A stretch of DNA of 64,000 nucleotides from Smallanthus sonchifolius (Eukaryota; Streptophyta; Magnoliopsida; Asterales; Asteraceae), in assembly GCA_023525975.1 (NCBI GenBank), contig CM042018.1, positions 103,780,001 through 103,844,000 of the forward strand. Reading direction: 5' to 3'. A model generated the notes under the pieces. It worked only from the letters and a program-made list of their open reading frames with translations. It had not been told where the DNA came from and searched no databases. Made by a program: the position numbers and the translations under genes. Positions 51,001 to 58,997 of this stretch are shown here, in pieces (within the stretch, counting starts at the first letter, position 1; each line of letters opens with the position of its first letter).

Positions 51001-54000
51001 CCCTCATCTATTTGACTTATGATAGGTTTCGGGGACGAAACCTATTGTAAGGGGGGTAGACTTGTAACATCCCAAAAATAAAACGACAGATATAATAACG
51101 GAATAAACGAACGAGGCATGTCGGGTCGGGTCGGATGGGCTAGAAGGGGAGCCTCCCCTATAAATAGCCAAGGTCACAACCCATTTCTCTCATTTGCAAC
51201 TTCTAGAGAGAGAAACCGTAGAGAGAGAAAGTTGTCGGATCGACCCGAGATTTGAGAAGTGTTTTGCTCCATAACTCGTGAGAAGAACCTCCGGATCAGA
51301 AGCTCGATTCAGGTAACGATCCGACCTAAATCTGAGTTTTTGTTCGTTTTTGGGTTTTTCGGGTTTTGGGTGAAAAGGCAACGTTTTTACGGATGGAACT
51401 GAAAGATAATCACGGATTTGAGTTCCTTAATGGAAAACGAACGTTTTGAATGTAACAGGTTCGGGATCTTGACATGATCAGACCCGAATGCAAAAGTTAG
51501 GGTTTTCACGAAGAACAGGTCGTGCGCACTTGCTAAGTACGCACGGAGCAGGTCCTGCGCACTTGCTAAGTGCGCAGGAAGAGGAACCTGCGCACTTGCT
51601 AAGTGCGCAGGAGGAAGGACCTGCGCACTTGCTAAGTGCGCAGGAAGCATAGTCTACACACTTGCTAAGTGCGCAGGAAGCAGAGTCTGCGCACTTGCTA
51701 AATGCGCAGACATCAGAACTGATTAAGTGAAGTCAGTATGTTAGAATGGTTAAACCGTTAGAGTCGGGATTGGTCTGATGTGTATTTAACTAATCAATTC
51801 AGATCGGAAGTGAAGTTGTTGGACCTTTGTTTAGGACAACCGAGACTAGCTTATAAGGTGAGTTCTAGAAGCCCTCTTTTAAATGTTTTTATATAATGTT
51901 TTCGGGCTGGTGTGTACACGTATGAAATGTTGTTTTATAAAATGATATTTATGAAACTACGTTTACGAAAGGAAATGATTTGGAACGAAGGGTTTATGGA
52001 AAGAAAGTTTATGAACGAAATGTTTACGAACGAATGTTATAAAGAAATGGTTTAATGAAAAGGTAAAGGGTTTTGAAAGTGAAGGAAAGGTTTTATGAAA
52101 AGAAAACAAAAAGGGGCAAATGTTTTAAAGAAGTCATTACAAATCTAATCTGTCGAATGAATGGAATTGACGAATGAAGTCTGGGAATGTGATTCCCAGC
52201 CTTGTGGTAAATTATGGACAGTGAGCCATAGTTACCACAAGAACAACAGGGGCATTGTCTCTGTGGCATGTCAATGGTTTTGATGTTGTACAACTGGTAA
52301 GGGAGTAACGACGGTTACTCGGGTGATGACAATCATCCTAACGAACGAGGTAATGGGAAATCAATGACGGCGATACGTAACGGTTGATTTCCAAAGGAAA
52401 GATGCGTGTTGGGCAATGACGGCGATACGTAACGGTTGACCCCACGCATTGAAGGGTTGGGCAATGACGGCGATACGTAACGGTTGACCCTACGTAGTGT
52501 ATGGTTGTGGCAATGACGGCGATACGTAACGGTTGCCCACAACATTAAAAGTTCCTACGGGGACATAGAGACGCGTAACGATACAGATTTTAGATAATAT
52601 TGTATGACTTAAATGAATGTTAATGATTTAAACAAATGATCGCGTTTAAATGTGCGAAGGTTTACGAATGAAAGGCCATGTTTTCTTATACGAATGTTAA
52701 ACCCTACTGAATGTTTGAATGATGAACCATTTCTTAAAACGAACGAAAACTAGAACTCACCAGCGTAGCTGACGTTTTTAAGTGTACACATTCAGGTTAA
52801 GGCAGGTTATGAGGATGGACGGTGATGCTTGGCTTGAGATGAAGAGTTACCCGACTGCTTTGAAGACTGGCATCCCGTTATGTTTAGTTATGATGTAAAT
52901 ATGTTTTAATCAATGTTTACGCTTCCGCATGTATGAACAACGATTAAGTTATGTTTAAATGAAATTTTCCGCTGCGTTATTTGATATTCATGTTTAAGAA
53001 CTGTTTGTGAATGAGTAATTCCAACAAGTGAGGCCTCCCGGGTTTGGGGCCTTACAGGACTATAAGCAACTTTTTGAACTCCCTGTCGGTATTGAAGAAG
53101 TCCTCATAGCCGAGGAGCAAGTTGTAGAACATCAGCCTGCCAAAACGAATATTGGAGACCATACAAATGTCACTGATCACGGTTTAGAAGTGCCCGAAGA
53201 CACAGGTAGTGAATGGGCTGGTCATGAATTGCCGACCTTTAGCAACCAACCAGCAGCAACACAAGCAATCAAACATGAGAATAGAGAACCGTGTCACAAC
53301 CAAAGTAGCTTGATGGTTTCGATGTCAAGTTACCGCCATCTTTAGACCACTTACGCTCCACACGCGATCAGTCATCTTCGACGGTACACCCTCTTACCAA
53401 CTATGTATCTTATGAAAAGTTTACTAACTCACATAAAGTTTTCTTAGTTGCCATCACATCATGTGATGAGCCGAAAAACTTCCATTAAGCCATGCAGTAT
53501 AAGAGGTGGATAGAGGCCATGAAAAGAGAAATCAAAGCTCTTGAAGAAAATGAAAGATGGACTCTAGAAGAACTATCGAAAGGCAAACGGGCTATCGATT
53601 CAAAGTGGGTGTACAAGATAAAGTATAAGTCAAATGGGGAGGTCGAAAGATATAAGGCACGCTTAGTGGCCAAAGGCTTCACTCAAATGGAAGGAGTCGA
53701 CTTCCATGATACTTTTGCCAGTTGCTAAGTTAGTCACGGTAAGAACACTTCTTGCAGTTACTATAAAAATAAATTGGACCATCCAACAACTTGATGTCAA
53801 TAATGCTTTTTTGAACAGTGACTTAAAGGAGGAGGTATATGTGAGAATCCCACATGGTTTCTCCAAGAAAGAGGATTCGAGAGTGTGCAGGCTCGGAAAA
53901 TCTCTCTACGGCTTAAAGCAAGCTTCACGAAATCGGTATCAAAAGTTTACCACAGCGTTAATCGATTTTGGTTTCACTCAATTGAAGGCTGACCACTCGT

Positions 54001-56357
54001 TGTTCACCTTCGAGTCAGGAGATCGTTTTGTTGCCATCCTGATTTACGCTGATGATGTGATAGTTACAGGAAACCACTTTGATAAAATCCAACAAACAAA
54101 ACTTACCTTGATGAGAAGTTCAGCATCAAGGATCTTGGCCCCTTGAAGTATTTTTTGGGAATTGAGGTAGCTAGAACATCTAACGGGTTGGTTTTAAGTC
54201 AACGAAAGTATACCTTAGACATCCTTGAAGATAGTGGGTTAACCGGATGTCATCCAAGCTCGTTTCCGATGGAACAAAGTCTAAAACTAGATGAATGTAG
54301 TGAGAGTGAGAAAACCGATGCCACATAATACCGCCGTCTTGTTGGACGATTACTATACCTACAAGCAACCAGACCGAATATCGCTTATTCCGCCAATATG
54401 TTGAGCCAGTTTGTATCTGCCCCACATAAGGAACATATGGAAGCTATTGTTCGCATTCTACGATACCTAAAACCACCCCTAGACAAGGTATCTTTCTACC
54501 AAAGGATGGAGGCTTGAACCTTGTATCTTATTGTGATGCCGACTGGCTTGGGTGTAAAATCACTCGGCGTTCTCGAACGGGTTATCTGTTGTTATTAGGT
54601 GGTGCTCCTGTGTCATGGAAGACTAAAAAACAATATGTAGTCTCACGATCGTTAGCTGAATATCGTGTGATGGCAACCACGGTAAGTGAAGTCTTATGGG
54701 TTCGGTGGTTGTTAGTTGAATTGGAAGTTCCTTCAACAAATGCAACGCCACTGTTTTGTGACAACATGGCGGCAAAAAACATCGCTAACAATCCGGTGTT
54801 TCATGAACGTACGAAGCAAGTGGAGATGGATTGTTATTTTGTTCGGGAAAGAGTGGAGTCCAAAGAAATTTTACCTCTACATATTGACTCAAAGAAGCAG
54901 GTTGCAGACCTTTTTACTAAGCCATTGGGAGCACAACTACAGTTTTTACTTGACAAGTTGGGCGTTCATGACCACCTCCACGCTCCAACTTGAGAGGGAG
55001 TATTGGAGTTTATCTCTATACATACGTGTGCATGCTCTCATACTACCACATTTATGTTTATCTTTTATTCCCTAGTTAATAGCCATATTGGTTATAATTT
55101 AGTGTTTATCTCCTTCACATATTGTTCCTATATGTATCCATCTCTTGATCAGTTTTCATCAATGGAATAATACCAATAACTCTGATCTGATATCATAGAT
55201 TCATAGTTCTTCACAATATTTTTTTTTAACAACAATTTCTAGATTTTCTAAGATAAATACATCACAGCCTGTCATTGTAAAATTTTTATGTCCTGAAGCG
55301 ATTGTATCACATAAGCAACCAAAATTATTCATAACTATGCCATGAGTTCTTATTCACGGATAATGTTGAAATCACTTAGAAAATGTGGAAGCGCGCAAGG
55401 AAGTAGAAATCACATGAAGATGCTAAAATCGCATAACGCGTATCAATCTTTAATTATTTAATATTACTAAAAGTGTGTAGTTTAGTAAAGAACGAACGGG
55501 AAATTTGTCAATTCGTTTGGTTTTTTGTTAAAATTACGCGAAGTTAAAGGCTATGCGTGTGATTTCTTAATCCAAAGACTATTTTTTGCAAATTTTGGTG
55601 CTCAAAACCGTCATTTATATGTGATTTTCCCTATTTTTAGTACTTAATATGATTGATCCAAGAATTGACACACGATCTGCTGCATCACATAAATTAACAA
55701 GCTCATATTAGAATTAGACCCGGACTATGGAAAGCAAATACTACTAGAAAACTGTCCCATTTCCGACGATAATTTTGGTCAGAAATTCATCTAAAACGGT
55801 TGTTTCTAACAAAAAAAAGTTTTGTCGGAAAAATGTTGGTTGGAACAATTTTCTGACAAATTTCCGACAAAAACTATTTTCTACCACTTTCCGATAAGAA
55901 AAGTTTTCGTCGGAAATCAACCAGTTTTCTAGCAGTGAAAGAAACACCGATTACCGGGTAAATACAAAAGAACAGGCGAATCTTTTATGGGAGCGCCACA
56001 TGCCACCGAGCAAAACCACCTAGGCGGCCCTCCATCGCTCTTAATCAAATCCATTGCAATTTCAGCATAATCCTTGATAGTTTGAGTCCCATAACCATCA
56101 TCCCACAAAGGCTTCAACTCCTCAGGGACATTTTGCACACCCATCTTTCCGCCATCATCACAAGAAACTACAACGTTTCTCTTCAAATCAAGAGAAGAAG
56201 CTCCCTTGATTCTAACCGAATCTGTTAATGTTACTGTTACTGAATTCTCACTCCCTGCACTCCTAACAAGAACACGCGATGGCGGCCTATGCTTTCCATT
56301 TAGAGTAAAAAAGGGTGAGAATGGAACGTTGGAAATCTTGCTCACAATGGAGGCCAT
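30317..56357 (-). CDS. Phytyl ester synthase / diacylglycerol acyltransferase-like protein, chloroplastic (PES1/PES2 family)
   Basis: Thirteen exons on the minus strand join in phase: 55955-56357, 36480-36531, 33238-33293, 32982-33140, 32805-32879, 32511-32614, 32278-32399, 31840-31948, 31607-31737, 31152-31521, 30972-31085, 30743-30828, 30317-30617. All introns are GT-AG. The product is 693 residues, close to Arabidopsis PES proteins. The start is the ATG at 56357; nothing in frame upstream is better. The N-terminus is Ser/Arg rich, as in a chloroplast transit peptide. The alpha/beta-hydrolase half shows LPGMDGTG, GDSFGG (Ser about 198), Asp about 327 and His about 356. The acyltransferase half shows VGNHM (His about 442) and YPGG. 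Known members esterify phytol with fatty acids and make triacylglycerol in plastids during senescence or stress. Exon 5 is 30 nt shorter than in the sister gene. Intron 1 is 19.4 kb and full of retrotransposons. Whether the long intron is spliced efficiently cannot be seen here. Confidence 0.88.
32016..32240 (+). mobile_element. Copia-type solo LTR in intron 7 of the intact PES gene
   Basis: It starts TGTTAGAGTC and ends AATTTCTTCA, flanked by a perfect TAAAC duplication (32011-32015 and 32241-32245). A TATAAATAAG box lies at about 32107. The size (225 bp) and TGTTAGA start fit copia LTRs. Confidence 0.8.
33413..34469 (-). mobile_element. TRIM-like or deleted LTR retrotransposon in intron 2 of the intact PES gene
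   Basis: Direct repeats at 33413-33595 (183 bp, 3' LTR) and 34275-34469 (195 bp, 5' LTR) are bounded by TGTTACGGTA and CCTATCA in minus orientation. A perfect TGCAT duplication flanks the element (33408-33412, 34470-34474). Next to the 5' LTR, GGGTATTAGAGC (34262-34273, minus) is a Met-tRNA-like primer site. AAAGATGGAGTAT is the polypurine tract. The interior, read on the minus strand, resembles the start of a gypsy gag leader but has no pol. Confidence 0.88.
35134..35647. mobile_element. MITE in TA repeats with telomere-like interior
   Basis: The left end GGGAGGTTCAAATAAG and the reversed right end GGGACAGTTCCACTAATAAG are imperfect inverted repeats. Both sides are (TA)n. The interior (about 35270-35540) is built of TTTAGGGTTTAG-like units that drift into G-rich GGTTTAGGTTTTTGGGG. 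The left flank also has a (CA)n tract at 35073-35120. Confidence 0.6.
35681..36017. mobile_element. MITE with about 45-bp inverted repeats between TA tracts
   Basis: The left end GGGGAGGGATCAAGAGAAAA and the reversed right end GGGGAGGGTTCCAGAGAAAA continue into AGTTAGGCGAAAACC on both sides. (TA)n tracts at 35649-35680 and 36018-36061 flank it, suggesting a TA or TATA target. No coding sequence. Confidence 0.8.
36719..36870 (+). repeat. 5' LTR of copia-2
   Basis: Matches 55001-55197 apart from segments present only in the right copy. The right-hand limit is approximate because the match continues through GATATCATAG. Confidence 0.7.
36923..37945 (+). pseudogene. copia-2 gag fragment
   Basis: The frame includes FAKNNMGFVDGSIPKP, AYELKQSLTITRQDW and SAYYTKLRSQWDE, a UBN2-type gag, and later a CCHC knuckle (C-THC-GKAG-H-NREG-C) at about 37742-37783. 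Stops at NYNG-stop-SQEM and SEI-stop-DVLKERFG look like Trp TGG-to-TAG changes. Frameshifts follow. The copia-1 element interrupts it at 37951. Confidence 0.8.
38186..38197 (+). other. Primer binding site of copia-1
   Basis: TGGTATCAGAGC, complementary to the 3' end of initiator-Met tRNA, directly after the 5' LTR. Confidence 0.9.
38531..42702 (+). pseudogene. copia-1 gag-pol polyprotein, broken
   Basis: From an ATG at 38531 the domains run in copia order. Gag is followed by a zinc knuckle (C-SHC-KKLG-H-DASK-C, about 39296-39337) and then the protease site. The integrase shows HTRLGH, WGPYRST and VVERKHRHLLETAR. Reverse transcriptase shows KARLVV, LDVNNAFLHGDL, LKQASRQW and YVDDILLTG. RNase H shows YCDSDWAACPNTRRS and ends at TGA 42700-42702. 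At least four in-frame stops (after YYQL, RSV, GVPQ and SSY) and several frameshifts (near 39540, 40700, 41570 and 42470) disable it. The protease motif reads INTGAS instead of a D-[ST]-GA form; the codon AAT at 39582-39584 is one transition from GAT. Confidence 0.92.
42949..44255 (+). pseudogene. copia-2 protease and integrase
   Basis: A frame from about 42960 reads WIIDFGSTEHI (protease, Asp kept), then VWHKILGHASY, the start of the zinc-binding region. A stop and frameshift follow near 43420. The integrase core from 43529 shows FDLVHCDIWG, DDFSRATW, CCDNGGEF and QQNGVVERKHRHLLE, with its Asp and Glu in place. The gypsy element cuts the frame at 44256, within KATVD. Confidence 0.85.
44715..44903. 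repeat. Six palindromes at about 33-bp spacing in the gypsy 5' LTR
   Basis: Each unit is built on GCGCACTTGCTAAGTGCGC, a perfect hairpin with a 3-base loop, separated by 8-11 bases of GAAG-rich spacer. Units 1 and 3 have single-base changes. The 33-bp period keeps both strands open, giving 11-residue repeats such as AHLLSAQEE in translation. The matching array in the 3' LTR is at 51522-51710. Confidence 0.95.
45555..45728. repeat. Four-copy tandem repeat of about 50 bp in the gypsy LTR
   Basis: CAATGACGGCGATACGTAAC starts at 45555, 45607, 45655 and 45704. The copy in the 3' LTR is at 52362-52535. Confidence 0.95.
46584..51022 (+). pseudogene. Gypsy gag-pol polyprotein with gag deletion and two stops
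   Basis: Gag starts at the ATG 46584 with an Arg/Gly-rich N-terminus. Near 46997-47027, just after ILTGKV, the central capsid part is missing and the frame changes. Gag resumes with FCPRNEIEKVEREFLGL and two zinc knuckles (CFKCGKTGHYSREC and CYNCGDFGHMSREC). The protease site is FDSGAS. Reverse transcriptase shows KIDLRSGYHQ and FIDDILIYS. RNase H shows YSDASGQGLG. Integrase shows an HHCC region, MDFITKLP, VSDRDTRFTSRFW and TDGQSERTIQ. The tail VKVEWKHRKGSEATWE is chromodomain-like. TAG stops at about 48411 and 49451 each fall where the family has Trp. RT and integrase catalytic residues are otherwise intact. Confidence 0.93.
51063..53056 (+). repeat. 3' LTR of the gypsy element
   Basis: Same length as the 5' LTR. 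One palindrome unit (about 51652-51676) has lost symmetry through several G-to-A changes. Confidence 0.95.
53057..54993 (+). pseudogene. copia-2 reverse transcriptase and RNase H
   Basis: The frame resumes directly after the gypsy element (DYKQLFEL). The linker region has stops near 53343 and 53488. Reverse transcriptase shows RWIEAMKREIKALE, KARLVAKGFTQ, QLDVNNAFLNSDL, LKQASRN and YADDVIVTG. RNase H shows YCDADWLGCKITRRS and ends with FTKPLGAQ at TGA 54991-54993. Frameshifts near 53728 and 54130 and a TAA at about 54326 break it. Confidence 0.88.
55001..55197 (+). repeat. 3' LTR of copia-2
   Basis: Follows the polypurine tract GAGAGGGAG directly. It is longer than the 5' LTR by two blocks, near 55024-55046 and 55096-55122. 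Confidence 0.75.
55739..55937. mobile_element. CACTA-type MITE in intron 1 of the intact PES gene
   Basis: The ends are TACTACTAGAAAACTG (first C lost) and, reversed, CACTGCTAGAAAACTGG, flanked by AAA on both sides. The interior has GTCGGAAA/TTTCCGAC motifs like the element at 4357-4734. Its right end is 17 bp from exon 1. Confidence 0.7.
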
Positions 56358-57210
56358 ATGGAATGCTTCCACATGCAAATTGGACCAAAGAACAAAATCA
56401 AAATTATCAAAATTAAGGGTCTCCTCTATGGTTCAAACAATTTTAGGGATGTTAATAGTTTGATAAACTCACTAACAAGAATCCAAAGGAAAAGGATGCA
56501 AGTTACGTGTTCAACTAAGCTCGGAAAGAAATGAAATGCGGGTTTCATGTATCATTCAGTATGAATGACATAGGAGATATAATACCATGAGTTTAAAGGG
56601 TTTATGGCGATTTTAGTGACGAATCAGGTGGTCAGTTACAATAACCAACAGTTCAACGATTTGAACCGTCATCGCAAATGTTGTAACTGCCTTCTTATCT
56701 TTTGTTGTTTCATAATTAGCCTTATATTGATAATATGTAATATGATGTTCAGTTATTAGGTTGCTGATATTCATGAATTTGAAGCATGTAAGTTTGACCT
56801 CAAAGGTCAAAATGTTTAATTAGTTGTCTATTTAGAATAAATAGATGCATTCGATTATTTAATTATTTAGGGGCAAAATAATTGACTTCAACTGCAACAA
56901 ACTTATTATCAAAAGGTAAAAGAAAATTACCTAATCACCCTTTCTTTTCACCTGATTAGAGTCTCATCTCACGACTTATCTTCTTTTATCTCTAGAATGT
57001 CCTTTTGGATATTTTATATTTTAATTACTTGAATAATAAAAATTTGACACACTTAACAACTTACCATCTAAATTTTACAAATTCAACTTCTATCCAACAA
57101 ACAAAATCACATTCAAACACCATCTCCTACAACTGGTTTGATTTCAACTTGATTCTGATTATTCAAAATCACATAATCACCTTTAGAACACACATCCAAA
57201 CACCCCCTTA
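56358..57210. other. Upstream region of the intact PES gene
   Basis: AT-rich and non-coding. The promoter must lie here, but I see no TATA box or motif that I would assign with confidence. Confidence 0.4.
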
Positions 57211-57438
57211 GACATTTGGTGCAGTAGCTGGTCCAGGTGCAGCGGTGACTGCGGAAGTGAAGTATGGCGTTCCAATGGATGTAGCTAACAAGTCTTGAGA
57301 TCAGAAGGAGCTGTGAGAGGTCTGTTTAAAGGACTGATTCCCACAATGACCCGTTAAGTTGAGACCCTGAAACAGTATTTTGCTGTTGGGATCGACACAT
57401 CTGATCTAGACCGTGGTTCATTGATCATAGCCGGAGGT
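57211..57438 (+). pseudogene. Fragment of a mitochondrial carnitine/acylcarnitine-like carrier (BOU type)
   Basis: One frame reads YGVPMDVANKS and then stops. The next frame continues LRSEGAVRGLFKGLIPTMTR, a stop, and KQYFAVGIDTSDLDRGSLII. The order matches the middle of plant BOU-type mitochondrial carriers (a carrier helix and matrix loop followed by ARGLFKGL and GSLIMAGG blocks). It is a short piece with a frameshift and stops, and no promoter or remaining helices nearby. Confidence 0.7.
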
Positions 57439-57938
57439 TGTTAACGTACTGATAGATTGATGATAATACACATAAATACAGTTCAAAGTTCAAATCACAT
57501 AAATACACATGACAACCAAATTCAATTTCTTATTGTTCATTTACACAGTCAATTCAATATATGTATGAATCATTAAGCATCACATAAAGGAACAAGTTTC
57601 AATAACCATAAACATAACTTGCAACAACTGAAAATAAATTCTATGAATTTGACTAAACAGAGATGAATCTCCGAGCAGACGACCTACATAACAAATTCAA
57701 TGTTGACACAACCACATTTTCTGGTCAACCACCTAATGTAAAACATATTCAAGAAATAAACAGATGATCACTGTTACCAACTATATAGTCTAAACAAGCA
57801 TTCAAAGTCTATAAACAGAAATGAACAACAGAAAAACAAAACAACTTCCAAAAGACTATTTTACAGCCAATTTACCTTATGTTAAGGTGCTGCAGCGATG
57901 AATCCATACAAAGTTAGCGTCTTTCTGCAGTTATCCAT
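57439..57938. other. 3' flank of the IKU1-like gene
   Basis: AT-rich. It presumably includes the 3' untranslated region of the minus-strand gene. No other feature. Confidence 0.4.
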
Positions 57939-58997
57939 CTAATCCCTCCATCTTGGACTTGAAAAAGAGAAAAACCCTGGAGATGGAAACCCTATGCCCG
58001 GAGAAGGCGGAGGTTGAGGTCCAGGACCAAACACTCCTGGTTGAGTCATGGGTGAAAATGAAAAATTTGGTGTCAATGGTGGAGGACGCTGATATCCAGG
58101 AGAAAGCAACGGGTATGGTGATCGAGGAGATAATAAATTTAGGAAACCAGATGGTGATGGCAGAAGAAACTGCGAAGTTGGTGATGGAAAAGGCGGCAGT
58201 GGCCCGTTCATTCTTGGTGATGGTAAAGGCAGGGGTGGGCCGTTCATTCTTGGTGATGGAAGTGGTGGAAGGGGCGGGCCGCCATTCATCCGAGGAGATG
58301 GAAGTGGCGGCACAAGCGGGTAAGGAAGCAACCCAGATGATTGTTGTTGTTGTTGCTGTTGCTGTTGTTGTTGACCTTGCACTTGACTTTGGCTTTGACC
58401 TTGATGATTTTGATGATACTGAGGATGAGCTTGTGGATGAGGCGGTCCTTGGGCTGAATCTATAATCGAATGCTGAAGGTACCTCATATACGCAGAGATA
58501 GGAGACTCCGCGGTATTAGACCACCCTGTATGATCACCAGAACTAGGTGGTGCCGCCATAGCCGGCGGCGGCCGTTGTTGACCATGATAGGGAGGCCTAG
58601 CAATATTACTACCACCATTAAAAGAAACTGGCGGGCGATAAGGCATCTGTTCCTGTGGTGGTGCATGGTTAACTGCCATTCGTGGTCTGGTCACATTCAA
58701 TGGCGTTAACGGTGATGGACGGATCCTATGCAGCCGCATACTAGGTGGTTTAGGTGAGTTTTGGGGAGGTCTAGGAACAGGTTCTTGTGAATAGTGCGAA
58801 GGCGAACCCGTAAGCTGTTGAACAATACTTTGAAAATCATTCTTGTTGATATTGTATACTTGAGGTTGAGGTGGTTGTCTAGCTGGATTAGCAGCAAAAT
58901 TGGGTTGGTGTATTGGACTCTTCCTAATATTTTTCCCACTTTTGTTCACCCCTAAATACTCATTATTCCTGTTCCTCGAATAATCAGAATTATCCAT
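57939..58997 (-). CDS. IKU1: VQ-motif protein, HAIKU1 (IKU1) type
   Basis: A single open frame of 352 codons. The VQ motif FQSIVQQLTG is at residues 55-64. The N-terminus (GVNKSGKNIRKSP followed by HQPNF) and the RIRPSPLTPLN block are hallmarks of the IKU1 subgroup. The rest is Pro/Ser/Gln rich: a glutamine run at about residues 215-225, three PSPRMNG repeats and a Pro-rich tail ending in SPRWRD. VQ proteins bind the WRKY domain of transcription factors through this motif. Arabidopsis IKU1 acts with MINI3 in endosperm growth and seed size. I chose the ATG at 58997 because the conserved N-terminus begins there; the codons upstream in frame lack an ATG. No transmembrane or signal segment is visible, consistent with a nuclear protein. 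Confidence 0.9.
   Translation of the reverse strand: MDNSDYSRNRNNEYLGVNKSGKNIRKSPIHQPNFAANPARQPPQPQVYNINKNDFQSIVQQLTGSPSHYSQEPVPRPPQNSPKPPSMRLHRIRPSPLTPLNVTRPRMAVNHAPPQEQMPYRPPVSFNGGSNIARPPYHGQQRPPPAMAAPPSSGDHTGWSNTAESPISAYMRYLQHSIIDSAQGPPHPQAHPQYHQNHQGQSQSQVQGQQQQQQQQQQQSSGLLPYPLVPPLPSPRMNGGPPLPPLPSPRMNGPPLPLPSPRMNGPLPPFPSPTSQFLLPSPSGFLNLLSPRSPYPLLSPGYQRPPPLTPNFSFSPMTQPGVFGPGPQPPPSPGIGFPSPGFFSFSSPRWRD

Larger units (their letters stand above)
44256..53056 (+). mobile_element. Ty3-gypsy element of Tekay/Del (chromovirus) type
   Basis: The LTRs 44256-46249 and 51063-53056 are both exactly 1994 bp, with roughly 20 substitutions and no indels between them. They start TGTAACATCCC and end GGGGCCTTACA. 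The primer site TGGTATCAGAGC is at 46253-46264, and AAGGGGGGTAGA before the 3' LTR is the polypurine tract. The target duplication is GGACG/GGACT (one mismatch), and joining the flanks restores the copia-2 reading frame. The TATA box CTATAAATA is at about 44351. The C-terminal chromodomain-like tail and long LTRs support the clade. Confidence 0.95.
36719..55197 (+). mobile_element. Old Ty1-copia element (copia-2), host of two nested elements
   Basis: LTRs lie at 36719-36870 and 55001-55197. They share TATTGGAGTTTATC, TCTTTTATTCCCTAGTTAAT and ATAATACCAATAACTCTGAT, but differ by two insertions or deletions. The gag part is before the copia-1 insertion, protease and integrase lie after it, and reverse transcriptase and RNase H lie after the gypsy insertion. 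Removing the two insertions leaves about 4.7 kb, a normal copia length. The primer site TGATATCATAGC after the left LTR is degraded. I could not find a clean target duplication. Confidence 0.85.

Noticed and set aside
57953..58465. 170-codon plus-strand frame
   Set aside because: Antisense shadow of the Pro/Gln-rich part of the IKU1-like gene.
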